From: Flavobacterium agri
Lineage (GTDB): Bacteria > Bacteroidota > Bacteroidia > Flavobacteriales > Flavobacteriaceae
Reading direction: 5' to 3'
NCBI RefSeq assembly: GCF_013401995.1
Contig: NZ_JACBJI010000001.1
Coordinates: 282,588 to 346,587, forward strand
Length of the DNA: 64,000 nucleotides
The notes beneath the pieces were generated by a model that saw nothing but the letters and a program-made list of their open reading frames with translations, was not told the origin of the DNA and did no database searches. A program made the translations under genes and the position numbers. Shown here in pieces: positions 50,008 through 62,475 of the stretch. Each line of letters opens with the position of its first letter. The first letter of the stretch is position 1.

Positions 50008-50042
50008 AAGATAGTTTTTGAGTGACCATTCAGATGAAACAG

Positions 50043-50073
50043 AAAAGCCAATCATTTTTTTGATTGGCTTTTT
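50043..50073 (+). terminator. Intrinsic terminator after dsbD
   Basis: AAAAGCCAATCA and TGATTGGCTTTT pair over 12 bp around a T6 loop, followed by T. Confidence 0.9.
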
Positions 50074-50118
50074 ACTTTTACAATTAGTTTTTACTTTAAG
50101 TCACTCAGGCACTCAAAA

Positions 50119-50319
50119 TCAATCCGTTTCTTCCAACGTAAAAATCTCCTCCACAGCAACTCCGAAAAACTTCGCGATTTTCAACGCAAGTACGGTCGAG
50201 GGCACGTACTTCGCTTTTTCCATGGCGTTAATGGTTTGACGGCTCACACCGATCTGCTTGGCGAGTTCTTCCTGCGAGATATCCTTTATCGCGCGCTGTA
50301 CTTTTAAGTTATTCGTCAT
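50119..50319 (-). CDS. XRE-family HTH regulator (YozG-like)
   Basis: 66 aa from ATG 50319, essentially one helix-turn-helix: ISQEELAKQIGVSRQTINAME, then FFGVAVEEIFTLEE. This compact form (about 65-70 aa) commonly accompanies a small membrane protein gene. Its start overlaps the end of that gene by 11 bp, so both share the promoter at 50825-50856, where a long palindrome suggests autorepression. Confidence 0.92.
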   Translation of the reverse strand: MTNNLKVQRAIKDISQEELAKQIGVSRQTINAMEKAKYVPSTVLALKIAKFFGVAVEEIFTLEETD

Positions 50320-50788
50320 CGCGCAGTGATTTTTTGAGTTGGTAAAGTTTGATGTGGAAACGCACGACAAAGAACAATAACAGCGAGAAAACGTTCGCGA
50401 TCAGTACTTCGAAATAGAAGAATCCGTAAATGAACCACGTCGCCAAAAGCATCACGCCGAAATTGAAGTACGTGGCCCAAACGAGGCTTTCATACCTGAT
50501 TTTGGCAATGAATTCATCTTCGTTCTTCTGTTTCGAGAAGCCGATGAAAAGCCCGCCGACAATCAGAAAAGACAGCAACACTTCATCGCCGATCGAATTC
50601 TGGTTGAACCTGAAAAAACCGGCATCGGCAAACAAACCGTTGTCGGCGATCGCGAATACTTTTGTCGTAAGCATGTTGTCGATGTCGATGTCGGCACATA
50701 CGACCGCAATGGCAACGGCAAAAGACGGAACGAAAAGCAGCCAGCCGACAAGCTTGAAACTGCGAGGAAACAAAAAATGTGATTTCAT
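50309..50788 (-). CDS. Small four-helix membrane protein paired with the XRE regulator
   Basis: 159 aa with four hydrophobic segments (about 12-32, 68-85, 102-122, 126-146). No named domain recognised with certainty; proteins of this type next to YozG-like regulators are annotated only as hypothetical or DUF membrane proteins. It may signal to, or be controlled by, the HTH protein. ATG 50788 fits the promoter position 37 bp upstream. Confidence 0.8.
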   Translation of the reverse strand: MKSHFLFPRSFKLVGWLLFVPSFAVAIAVVCADIDIDNMLTTKVFAIADNGLFADAGFFRFNQNSIGDEVLLSFLIVGGLFIGFSKQKNEDEFIAKIRYESLVWATYFNFGVMLLATWFIYGFFYFEVLIANVFSLLLFFVVRFHIKLYQLKKSLRDDE

Positions 50789-50824
50789 GTGATTTGATTT
50801 TTGATTGATGATTAAAACTCAAAT

Positions 50825-50856
50825 CAAATGTAAAGTATATTTTACATTGTGACAAA
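50825..50856 (-). promoter_or_regulatory. Promoter and palindromic operator of the membrane protein/XRE operon
   Basis: On the minus strand: -33 TTTG (complement 50853-50856), 20 bp, -7 TACATTTG (complement 50825-50832). AATGTAAA-GTATAT-TTTACATT (50827-50848) is a perfect 8-bp inverted repeat that covers the -7 box and most of the spacer. A protein bound here would block the promoter. Confidence 0.75.
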
Positions 50857-50968
50857 ATATTTTTACAAAAAGTTTTATATGCTTTACAAATAGTGCTGAA
50901 GTGCGAAAGTTCTGTAAACGTTAGAGGAACTGTTCCTGCACAGGCTCGATAGTGAAGTTTTAAAAGCA

Positions 50969-50996
50969 AAAAGCCAATCCACAGGGATTGGCTTTT
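50969..50996 (-). terminator. Intrinsic terminator after the PH-domain gene
   Basis: AAAAGCCAATCC and GGATTGGCTTTT form a 12-bp stem with an ACAG loop; on the minus strand it ends in T4. Confidence 0.85.
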
Positions 50997-51039
50997 CTGT
51001 TACTATATTTTTAACTTTAGCACCTTAGCACTTCAGCAC

Positions 51040-51417
51040 TCACTTCAAAATATGCTGTCCCAAAATCCTATACACTTCATTGATATTATCGCTTCCCTTA
51101 CCAAAGGTTTTCTTGATCGGCTCGGCCTCGTCTTTGATCCAGATCTTGAGTTCGGCATCGAGGTCGAGAAGTCCGGCGCTTTCTTTTGAGAACTTGATCA
51201 CGTTTGCGTACGGTATAGACAGGTAATCGGTCTTGCTGCCGACGAGTTGCTTTTCGACCAAAATCAGACGTTTGTTGGTGAAGATAAACATATCGCGTAC
51301 GAGCTTGAACGCTTTCTCGATGTTCTCTCCGGGCACGATGATCGGCTCGAATTCTTTTGTGATGGCTTCGATGGAAACCTCGGAGGCGTTTCCTAAAATG
51401 GCATTGAATAGTCCCAT
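51040..51417 (-). CDS. Bacterial PH-domain protein (bPH_1)
   Basis: 125 aa. The pattern FKLVRDMFIFTNKRLILVEKQLVGSKTDYLSIPY is diagnostic of the bPH_1 family (F-T-N-K-R-L-I). These are small cytosolic proteins with a pleckstrin-homology-like fold and unknown role. Single gene with its own terminator. Confidence 0.9.
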   Translation of the reverse strand: MGLFNAILGNASEVSIEAITKEFEPIIVPGENIEKAFKLVRDMFIFTNKRLILVEKQLVGSKTDYLSIPYANVIKFSKESAGLLDLDAELKIWIKDEAEPIKKTFGKGSDNINEVYRILGQHILK

Positions 51418-51563
51418 GGTGTTCTTTTTCGATAAAGGTACGCTTCCGTTTCCACAGCCGCTATCGATTTCACACTTTTTTGGCCTGCGATTTTGGTTTC
51501 GCCACGAACGGAACGAATCACACTAAAGATTTGTGCAATTCGCGTTATCCGTGGCCACCAAAA

Positions 51564-52766
51564 CTATTTCTTCAAGAAAACTTTAAATGTCGATCCGTGG
51601 CCGATTTCCGAAACCACTTCGATGCGTGCGCCAAGCTTCTGCACCAATTTGTTGACCGTACACAATCCGATTCCGGTTCCCTTGTTTCCCGAGCGGTCGG
51701 TCGTGCCAAGCGTGCCGAAAATCTCGAAAATCTTGTGGAATTGGCTTTCGGGGATTCCGGGCCCGTTGTCTTTTACGAAAATCACGACATCGTCCTCAGT
51801 GCTTTCGCATCTGATTTCAATAATGCCTTTCGCCTTGTCGTTGTATTTTATGGCATTCGCGATCAGGTTATAAAGGATTTGTCCTAACGCCATCTTGTTC
51901 GACCAGAATCTCGATTTTGCATCGGGATAAACGAATTCGAAATCGCCTTTCACGTTGAGCAGGTTCACGATGTATTCCGAAAATTCCCGAAGCCTGATTT
52001 TCTCGCGCTGGGTAACGTCGAGCGTGTCGTATTTGTAATGTTCGAGGATACCGTCGACGAGTTTTTTGAGTTCTGTGGCCGATTGTCGTATGTATCCGAT
52101 CATCTGGCGGCCGTTGTCGTCGAATTTGTCCCCATACATGTCGTTGAAAAATTCCGACAATTGCATGATGTTGTTCAAAGGCGACTTGATGTCGTGCGAA
52201 ACTACGTGCGAAAACTGCTCCAGGTCTTTGTATCGCTGGGCGAGTGCATTATGGCTTTCGATAAGCTTGAAATTATTCTTGCGCAATTCGAGCAATTTAC
52301 TCACCTGATTGGCCAGTTTTTCGAGCGCCTTGATCTGGAACTCCTCGAGTTTTTTGGGTTGGGTATCGATCACGCACAGAACGCCTAGCGCAAATCCGTC
52401 GGGATTTACGAGCGGCACGCCGGCATAAGATCTTACGCCGTTTTCGACACTCACATGCGGATTGTCATGGAAACGCTCGTCGTCAAGTGCATCGTTTACG
52501 ATAAAAGTACGGTCGGGCGTCGTGATCGCATGTCCGCAAAAAGAACTTTCGCGATCCGATTCATTAAGGTCAAGCCCGATTTTAGACTTGAACCACTGAC
52601 GGTTCTCATCCAGTAATGTTATCACAGACATGGGCGCGCCGCAAATCTCTGAGGCGAGCCGCGTAATGTCGTCAAAATCCTTTTCCGGTTCGGTGTCGAG
52701 AACCTTATATGACAAAAGTGCATCAAGCCGCTGTCTGTCGTTGGCTGGGATGGGTGCCGCTATCAT
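51564..52766 (-). CDS. GAF-domain sensor histidine kinase
   Basis: 400 aa, soluble. N-terminal GAF domain (about 15-165: RLDALLSYKVLDTEPEKDFD, RESSFCGHAI, SYAGVPLV), HisKA with phosphoacceptor in FSHVVSHDIKSPLNNI, and HATPase with NAIKYN, DNGPGIP and GTGIGLCTV. No response regulator gene is adjacent, so its partner is elsewhere. ATG 52766 is preferred over the upstream codon at 52829 because a TATATTTG -7 box (complement 52784-52791) lies between them. Confidence 0.92.
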   Translation of the reverse strand: MIAAPIPANDRQRLDALLSYKVLDTEPEKDFDDITRLASEICGAPMSVITLLDENRQWFKSKIGLDLNESDRESSFCGHAITTPDRTFIVNDALDDERFHDNPHVSVENGVRSYAGVPLVNPDGFALGVLCVIDTQPKKLEEFQIKALEKLANQVSKLLELRKNNFKLIESHNALAQRYKDLEQFSHVVSHDIKSPLNNIMQLSEFFNDMYGDKFDDNGRQMIGYIRQSATELKKLVDGILEHYKYDTLDVTQREKIRLREFSEYIVNLLNVKGDFEFVYPDAKSRFWSNKMALGQILYNLIANAIKYNDKAKGIIEIRCESTEDDVVIFVKDNGPGIPESQFHKIFEIFGTLGTTDRSGNKGTGIGLCTVNKLVQKLGARIEVVSEIGHGSTFKVFLKK

Positions 52767-52989
52767 GGGTTGAATTTGAGCCGCAAATATATACGGTAGC
52801 ATAATTTCTGTAAATGCGGAAAACCACAATTATTATAGTGTTGGGAATTGTTTATTAGTGGCAGTAGCAGTAGCAGAATGTCATTATGTCGATATGGTCA
52901 AAAGAGAAACTTTAGCAATTCGGCATTTTGTACTTCAGCACTTTTCACTACATTTATCTCATTACAAGCCATCTAAAATTCTACACGCC

Positions 52990-54522
52990 ATGTTAGTAAA
53001 AGTATTCGGAAGCGCCGTCTTTGGCGTAGAAGCCACGACCATCACCATTGAAGTCCACATGGACAAAGGCATAGGTTACCACCTCGTCGGTTTGCCCGAC
53101 AGTGCCATCAAAGAGAGTTGTTACCGCATCGCGGCCGCGCTCAAGAACAACGGCCTCAATTTCCCGGGAAAGAAAATCACGATCAACATGGCACCCGCCG
53201 ATTTGCGAAAGGAAGGCTCGGCCTACGATTTGACGATCGCTTTGGGCATCCTGGTCGCCTCGAACCAAATTTCGGCCGACGATATTTCGCAATACGTCAT
53301 CATGGGCGAACTCTCGCTCGACGGAAAACTCCAACCCATAAAAGGCGCGTTGCCGATTGCCGTCAAAGCACGAGAGGAAGGTTTCAAAGGTTTTTTTCTT
53401 CCGATGCAAAATGCCAAAGAAGCCGCGATCGTCAATGATCTCGATGTGTACGGAGTCGAAAATTTGCAGCAAGTCATCGATTTTTTCGGTGGAAACGGAA
53501 ATCTCGAACCCACGGTCATCAATACACGCGAAGAATTCAACATCCCGTATCTGCCCGAATTCGATTTTTGCGACGTCAAAGGACAGGAATCCATCAAGCG
53601 CTGCATGGAAATTGCGGCTGCAGGCGGCCACAACATCATCCTGATCGGGCCGCCCGGAGCCGGAAAGACGATGCTGGCCAAACGTCTTCCGAGCATTTTG
53701 CCGCCGATGACTTTGCGAGAGGCTTTGGAAACGACCAAAATCCACAGCGTCGCAGGCAAATTGAAGGAAGTCGGGCTTATGCGACAACGGCCGTTCCGCA
53801 GTCCACACCATTCGGCATCTTCGGTTTCGCTTGTCGGTGGCGGCAGTTTTCCGCAACCCGGAGAAATCAGCATGGCGCACAACGGTGTTTTGTTCCTCGA
53901 CGAGCTTCCCGAATTCAAACGCGAGGTACTCGAAGTGATGCGACAGCCGCTCGAAGACCGCGAAGTGACCATTTCGCGTGCAAAATTCACGGTCACGTAT
54001 CCTTCGTCTTTTATGCTCGTCGCAAGCATGAATCCTAGTCCCGGCGGATATTTTAAAGATTCGGACGCGCCTGTAAGCAGTACGTCGGCCGAGATGCAAC
54101 GGTATTTGAACAAGATTTCGGGACCGTTGCTCGACCGCATCGACATCCATATAGAAGTTACGCCAGTTCCTTTCGAAAAACTCAGCGATACGCGAAAAAG
54201 CGAAAGCAGCGATGAGATCCGTGAGCGTGTCACCAAAGCGCGAATGATCCAAACGCAACGATTCGGCGATTTTGAAGGCGTGAATTACAACGCGCAAATG
54301 TCGGTAAAGCACATCCGTGAATTTTGCGCGCTTGACGCCACGTCGTTACAACTGCTCAAGGGCGCTATGGAAAAACTCAACCTTTCGGCAAGGGCTTACG
54401 ATAGGATCCTAAAGGTTTCGCGCACGATAGCCGATTTGTCCGCGTCCGAAAAAGTATTGCCCGAACACATAGCCGAAGCCATCCAATACCGCAGTTTGGA
54501 TAGGGAAGGTTGGTTGGGATAG
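52990..54522 (+). CDS. YifB-family Mg chelatase-like AAA ATPase
   Basis: 510 aa from ATG 52990. N-terminal ChlI-like domain (GIGYHLVGLPDSAIKESCYR), AAA core with Walker A GPPGAGKT at about 220 and Walker B VLFLDELPEF, RPFRSPHHSASSVSLVGGG, and the C-terminal SARAYDRILKVSRTIADL. The family (ComM/YifB) is a hexameric helicase that promotes branch migration in natural transformation in species where it was tested. The frame extends upstream, but that part lacks similarity. Confidence 0.94.
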   Translation: MLVKVFGSAVFGVEATTITIEVHMDKGIGYHLVGLPDSAIKESCYRIAAALKNNGLNFPGKKITINMAPADLRKEGSAYDLTIALGILVASNQISADDISQYVIMGELSLDGKLQPIKGALPIAVKAREEGFKGFFLPMQNAKEAAIVNDLDVYGVENLQQVIDFFGGNGNLEPTVINTREEFNIPYLPEFDFCDVKGQESIKRCMEIAAAGGHNIILIGPPGAGKTMLAKRLPSILPPMTLREALETTKIHSVAGKLKEVGLMRQRPFRSPHHSASSVSLVGGGSFPQPGEISMAHNGVLFLDELPEFKREVLEVMRQPLEDREVTISRAKFTVTYPSSFMLVASMNPSPGGYFKDSDAPVSSTSAEMQRYLNKISGPLLDRIDIHIEVTPVPFEKLSDTRKSESSDEIRERVTKARMIQTQRFGDFEGVNYNAQMSVKHIREFCALDATSLQLLKGAMEKLNLSARAYDRILKVSRTIADLSASEKVLPEHIAEAIQYRSLDREGWLG

Positions 54523-54611
54523 TGAAACGCATTCGACCTGCCTAATTGTCATTTTCTCCCCGTAAAGACCCAAATATTTCTGGCGAAATTTGTATAAATA
54601 AATCTAAGGAC

Positions 54612-55205
54612 ATGAGAAAGATAACAGTTTTATCGATGATTACATTAGATGGAGTCATGCAAGCACCGGGCGGACCCGAAGAGGATCGTTCGAACGGTTT
54701 CGAATACGGAGGTTGGACTGCGTCTTACGGAGACGAAGCTTACGGAAAAGCTATTGAGCAAGAATTAAAACCCGCCGACTATCTTTTAGGCCGCAAGACG
54801 TTCGAGATTTGGGAGAATTATTGGCCCGAACACGGTGATTTCTGGCCCGGAATCAACGAGGGTACGAAATATGTGTTGTCGGGCACAAGAAACGATTCGG
54901 ATTGGAAAAATACCGAGTTCCTCACCAACATCGAACAAATTGAGAAACTCAAGAATTCAGATGGTCCCAACATTCAGGTTTGGGGCAGCAGCGAACTGAT
55001 ACAATTATTGCTTTCGCATGATTTGGTCGACGAACTGCGTCTCAAAATCCATCCGCTGACACTTGGGAAAGGCAAAAAGCTGTTCGGCGACGCAGGTATT
55101 CCCGCAGCATTTTCGCTCACCGAAAGTTCTATTACTTCAAAAGGCGTGTTGCTGGTGAGTTACGACAGGGCAGGAGATGTAAAAACCGGAAATGCCGGCG
55201 CGTAA
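54612..55205 (+). CDS. Dihydrofolate reductase family protein (RibD C-terminal domain)
   Basis: 197 aa from ATG 54612. It starts MRKITVLSMITLDGVMQAPG, followed by DYLLGRKTFEIWENYWPEH and VWGSSELIQLLLSHDLVDEL, typical of the RibD_C / YyaP-YwjB group of NADPH-dependent reductases with a DHFR-like fold. The substrate is unknown; it is not a housekeeping DHFR. It lies downstream of yifB with a 89-bp gap and may be transcribed on its own. Confidence 0.9.
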   Translation: MRKITVLSMITLDGVMQAPGGPEEDRSNGFEYGGWTASYGDEAYGKAIEQELKPADYLLGRKTFEIWENYWPEHGDFWPGINEGTKYVLSGTRNDSDWKNTEFLTNIEQIEKLKNSDGPNIQVWGSSELIQLLLSHDLVDELRLKIHPLTLGKGKKLFGDAGIPAAFSLTESSITSKGVLLVSYDRAGDVKTGNAGA

Positions 55206-55209
55206 TTCG

Positions 55210-56067
55210 CTATAATTCGTTGAATGTATCGCCGTCCTGGATATTGCCGCCTTCAAAACCTTTCATGAACCATTTCATGCGTTGTTCCGAAGTGCCGTGC
55301 GTAAACGAATCGGGTACGACATGGCCTTGCATGCGTTTCTGGATCGCATCGTCACCGACGGCCTGCGCGGCGCTCAAGGCTTCTTCAATATCGCCCGGTT
55401 CGAGCATTTGTACGCGTTTTTCATTATAGTGCGCCCATAGCCCGGCGTAGAAATCGGCTTGGAGTTCAAGCGCAACAGACAATTTGTTCGCTTGGGCTTC
55501 GGACATGCCTTGCTGCATTTTGCGTACTTTTTGGGAAGTTCCCATCAGCGTCTGTACATGATGCCCGATTTCGTGCGCGATCACGTACGCTATCGCAAAA
55601 TCGCCGCCTTTTGCGCCGAACCGGCTTTGGAGTTCCTTAAAGAATTCCATATCCATGTACACTTTTTGGTCGGCAGGACAATAGAATGGGCCTGCTGCCG
55701 AAGTCGCGCTTCCGCAACCGGTTTCGACTCCGTCGGTAAAAAGCACGAGATTAGGTTCTTGGTACGTCATGCCGTTTTCCGAAAATATCTGTTTCCACAC
55801 GGCTTCGGTATCGCCCAAAATGACGTCGGCCATTTCGCCTAGTTTCTTTTCTTCTGCCGTAAGTTCGCGTTGTTCGGTTGGTGTCTGTACGCTTTGTTTC
55901 TGGATTTCGTTGAGGATCTTGCCCGTGTCACCGTCACCGCCAAGGAAGAGTTGCGCCAATACGACGATTACCGCGATCAAACCTCCGCCTGCCGCGATTT
56001 TTCCTCCCGACATGCCGCGACGATCTTCAAGATTGCCGCCACTTCCGCTTCTTCCTTGCCATTTCAT
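55210..56067 (-). CDS. Neutral zinc metallopeptidase (YpfJ/KPN_02809 family)
   Basis: 285 aa. A short basic start (WQGRSGSGGNLEDRRG), one membrane helix at about 25-43, and a catalytic domain with the zincin motif HEIGHH at 165-170 and downstream Glu/Asn ligands in ELQADFYAGLWAHY. CGSATSAAGPFYCPADQKVY is a family marker. It is a membrane-anchored zinc protease, expected to face the periplasm; substrate unknown. It lies 17 bp after the hybrid kinase gene, on the same strand. Confidence 0.92.
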   Translation of the reverse strand: MKWQGRSGSGGNLEDRRGMSGGKIAAGGGLIAVIVVLAQLFLGGDGDTGKILNEIQKQSVQTPTEQRELTAEEKKLGEMADVILGDTEAVWKQIFSENGMTYQEPNLVLFTDGVETGCGSATSAAGPFYCPADQKVYMDMEFFKELQSRFGAKGGDFAIAYVIAHEIGHHVQTLMGTSQKVRKMQQGMSEAQANKLSVALELQADFYAGLWAHYNEKRVQMLEPGDIEEALSAAQAVGDDAIQKRMQGHVVPDSFTHGTSEQRMKWFMKGFEGGNIQDGDTFNEL

Positions 56068-56084
56068 AGTGTATATTTTTTAGG

Positions 56085-60116
<4,032 letters not shown>

Positions 60117-60214
60117 AAAAGCTTGGAATTGACCCGATAAAAATATGAAAATATGTCGATTATCGATTCAAATATGTTAAAAAAGCAATCGTCATACATC
60201 TCGCGCAAAAGCAT

Positions 60215-60241
60215 AAAAAAACCACGATGCGAACCGTGGTC
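60215..60241 (-). terminator. Intrinsic terminator after the 60262-61065 membrane protein gene
   Basis: On the minus strand ACCACG and CGTGGT pair around an 8-nt loop, followed by seven T. Confidence 0.8.
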
Positions 60242-60261
60242 TTTATATGGAAAAGTATGTT

Positions 60262-61065
60262 TTACAGGTATTCGGAACTTCCGATCTCGTCGATTTCGCT
60301 TTTGTCGTCTATACCGACCGAATGTTTGTAAATGGTGTAGTACATCGACGTGATGAACGGAATGGTGAACAACACCCCGATACAGAACGCGATGATCCCG
60401 ACGCACGCAAGAAAATACGCTACGATTACGAGAGCCAGCAAAAGGAAAGGTTTCTTGAATACGATGATAAAGCTGCCGCGGATGGCCTCTACCGGTTTCT
60501 GGTTTCCGAAAATGATCAGCGGAACGGCCATCATCGTGCTGAATGAAATCAAGGCGCTGATCAGCATCGACACGACAGAAACCCATGAATCCATCGGGAA
60601 AGCACGTTGCAACAAGGTTGTAACTCCGACAGAAAAAGCCGAGACCAACAACGCTTCAACAAACAAAGGAGTGAAATAAGGTTGTTTGTAGCATTGGAAA
60701 GCGTCGCCAACCGACAAGTCTTCATCTCTATCCGCCTGATTGGCCATTTTGATGATTCCGGCCGAAAACGGGTTCGTTATTCCCGCAATGACACACATGG
60801 CAAGACAATAGACGATGGTAGCCGTGGCAGACATACCGTTTGTCTGCATACCTGTCATGAAATCGGCATACGCCATTACGCCTCCCATAGCGACCATCAC
60901 GCCGATTCCCAATGCGGTCAGCACGATACCGAATACCAAAGTCGCGAGTCCGGTCATCAGCGCCGATTTTTTATAGGTTTCGAAAGCGTCGTTGAAAACC
61001 GCCCCGAAATCGAGGTCGTAACCGTTCGCTTTTATCTCTTCAATTTTTTGTTCGGTACTTTTCAT
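60262..61065 (-). CDS. Hypothetical six-helix membrane protein
   Basis: 267 aa from ATG 61065. After a soluble start of 25 residues come hydrophobic segments at about 35-65, 80-100, 130-155, 160-190, 205-240. It resembles the loosely defined glycerophosphoryl-diester-like or DUF975-type polytopic proteins, but I cannot assign a domain with confidence. The end is acidic. It is a single gene with a terminator; the frame's longer upstream start (61086) has no support. Confidence 0.75.
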   Translation of the reverse strand: MKSTEQKIEEIKANGYDLDFGAVFNDAFETYKKSALMTGLATLVFGIVLTALGIGVMVAMGGVMAYADFMTGMQTNGMSATATIVYCLAMCVIAGITNPFSAGIIKMANQADRDEDLSVGDAFQCYKQPYFTPLFVEALLVSAFSVGVTTLLQRAFPMDSWVSVVSMLISALISFSTMMAVPLIIFGNQKPVEAIRGSFIIVFKKPFLLLALVIVAYFLACVGIIAFCIGVLFTIPFITSMYYTIYKHSVGIDDKSEIDEIGSSEYL

Positions 61066-61108
61066 GTTAGGTGTTTTGGTGCACAATGATAGCGATTTTT
61101 TGCCGAAG

Positions 61109-62437
61109 TCACAGCCATTTCAGCCATTTTCTAAGCAAGGAAACCTTGTTGCCGTACGGCGCGTAACGCAACGTTATGTCGAGCCAATTGGCTTTGCGCG
61201 AAATAGGTTTTTTATGCGTAAACGTGTCAAAACCGAAGCGGCCGTGATAAGTGCCCATACCGGAATTCCCGACACCGCCGAAAGGCAACCGACTGTTCGC
61301 GAAATAACTGAGTAAATCGTTTACGCAACCGCCTCCGAATGCATGTTTTCTTATTATGGCGTCGGCCTGGTGACGGTCATCGGTAAAAACGTAAAGCGAA
61401 AGCGGTTTTTCGTACGAACCGATAATGTTGTCCATTTGGTTTTCGTCCGAAAATCCGATTACGGGAAGCAACGGCCCGAAAATCTCTTCTTTCATGATGG
61501 CGCTGGCCAGATCGGACTCGTCGATGATCGTCGGGGCGATGAAAAGCTCGGCAACATCGGATTGTCCTCCATGTACCACTTTGTGGTGTTCGATAAGCCC
61601 GACGAGCCTTTCCCAATGCTTTTTATTAATGATACGCGGCAAATCGGGTGACTTTTGAGGACGTTCTCCGTAAGCGGCGATTATTTCTTGTTTGAGCGAT
61701 TGCAGTAACCTTGATTTGACCGAAGCTTCCACGAGTACATAATCGGGAGCGATGCAGGTTTGGCCTGCGTTGACGAACTTGCCCCACACGATTCGTTTCG
61801 CCGCGAGTTTCAAATTGGCCTGAGCCGTGACGATACAAGGGTTTTTTCCGCCCAATTCAAGCGTGACGGGCGTAAGGTATCGTGCTGCGGCCTGCGCGAC
61901 TTTTTTGCCGACGTTTACACTTCCCGTGAAGAAGATATAATCCCAACGTCGCTCGAGCAGTTTTTCGGCCACTTGGGCACCACCTTGAAAAACCTCGACG
62001 TCTATCGGATCGAATACTTCGGATATGATATTGGAAACGATTTCGGATGTATTCGGCGTAAGCTCGGACGGTTTAAGCACGACGGAATTCCCGGCGGCAT
62101 AGGCGGCAATCACGGGCAACATCGCCAACTGGAACGGATAATTCCAAGGCGAAATGACGAGCACGTTTCCGTAAGGATCTTTGATGATACGGTCCGAAGA
62201 AGGGAAATTGAGAACCGACGGAAATACGATTTCGTCGCTCGCCCAGGAACGCAGTTTTTTTATGGCCGTCTTGAGTTCGGACGTCACGAAATACGTTTCG
62301 GTAAGTACAGCCTCGAACGCAGATTTTCCAAAATCATCGTGTAGTGCCTGGATCACGGCATCCTCGCGAAGCGTCAACACATGAAGCAGTTTTTTGAGAG
62401 TTTCCTTGCGCTGGGAAATCGTGGTCTTGCGGTGCAT
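61109..62437 (-). CDS. Aldehyde dehydrogenase (class 3-like)
   Basis: 442 aa from ATG 62437. Catalytic Cys lies in FVNAGQTCIAPDYVL and the general-base Glu in VTLELGGKNPCIV, with the cofactor motif FTGSVNVGKKVA. The sequence type and C-terminal YGKVSLLRKWLKWL-like tail fit the class 3/fatty aldehyde dehydrogenases that may associate with membranes. The frame can be read from a TTG at 62455, but that codon overlaps the -7 box TATATTTG (complement 62453-62460), so the ATG 16 bases downstream is the start. Confidence 0.93.
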   Translation of the reverse strand: MHRKTTISQRKETLKKLLHVLTLREDAVIQALHDDFGKSAFEAVLTETYFVTSELKTAIKKLRSWASDEIVFPSVLNFPSSDRIIKDPYGNVLVISPWNYPFQLAMLPVIAAYAAGNSVVLKPSELTPNTSEIVSNIISEVFDPIDVEVFQGGAQVAEKLLERRWDYIFFTGSVNVGKKVAQAAARYLTPVTLELGGKNPCIVTAQANLKLAAKRIVWGKFVNAGQTCIAPDYVLVEASVKSRLLQSLKQEIIAAYGERPQKSPDLPRIINKKHWERLVGLIEHHKVVHGGQSDVAELFIAPTIIDESDLASAIMKEEIFGPLLPVIGFSDENQMDNIIGSYEKPLSLYVFTDDRHQADAIIRKHAFGGGCVNDLLSYFANSRLPFGGVGNSGMGTYHGRFGFDTFTHKKPISRKANWLDITLRYAPYGNKVSLLRKWLKWL

Positions 62438-62452
62438 ATCGAGCCGTTTACC

Positions 62453-62460
62453 CAAATATA
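62453..62460 (-). promoter_or_regulatory. -7 box of the aldehyde dehydrogenase gene
   Basis: TATATTTG on the minus strand fits TAnnTTTG and lies 15 bp before the ATG, giving a very short leader. It fixes the start-codon choice. Confidence 0.55.
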
Positions 62461-62475
62461 GTCAGAAAACGGTTA

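Noticed and set aside
52993..54312. 439-codon minus-strand ORF opposite yifB
   Set aside because: Exactly antisense to a strongly supported AAA ATPase, Arg/His/Phe-rich without domains; a shadow frame caused by codon bias.
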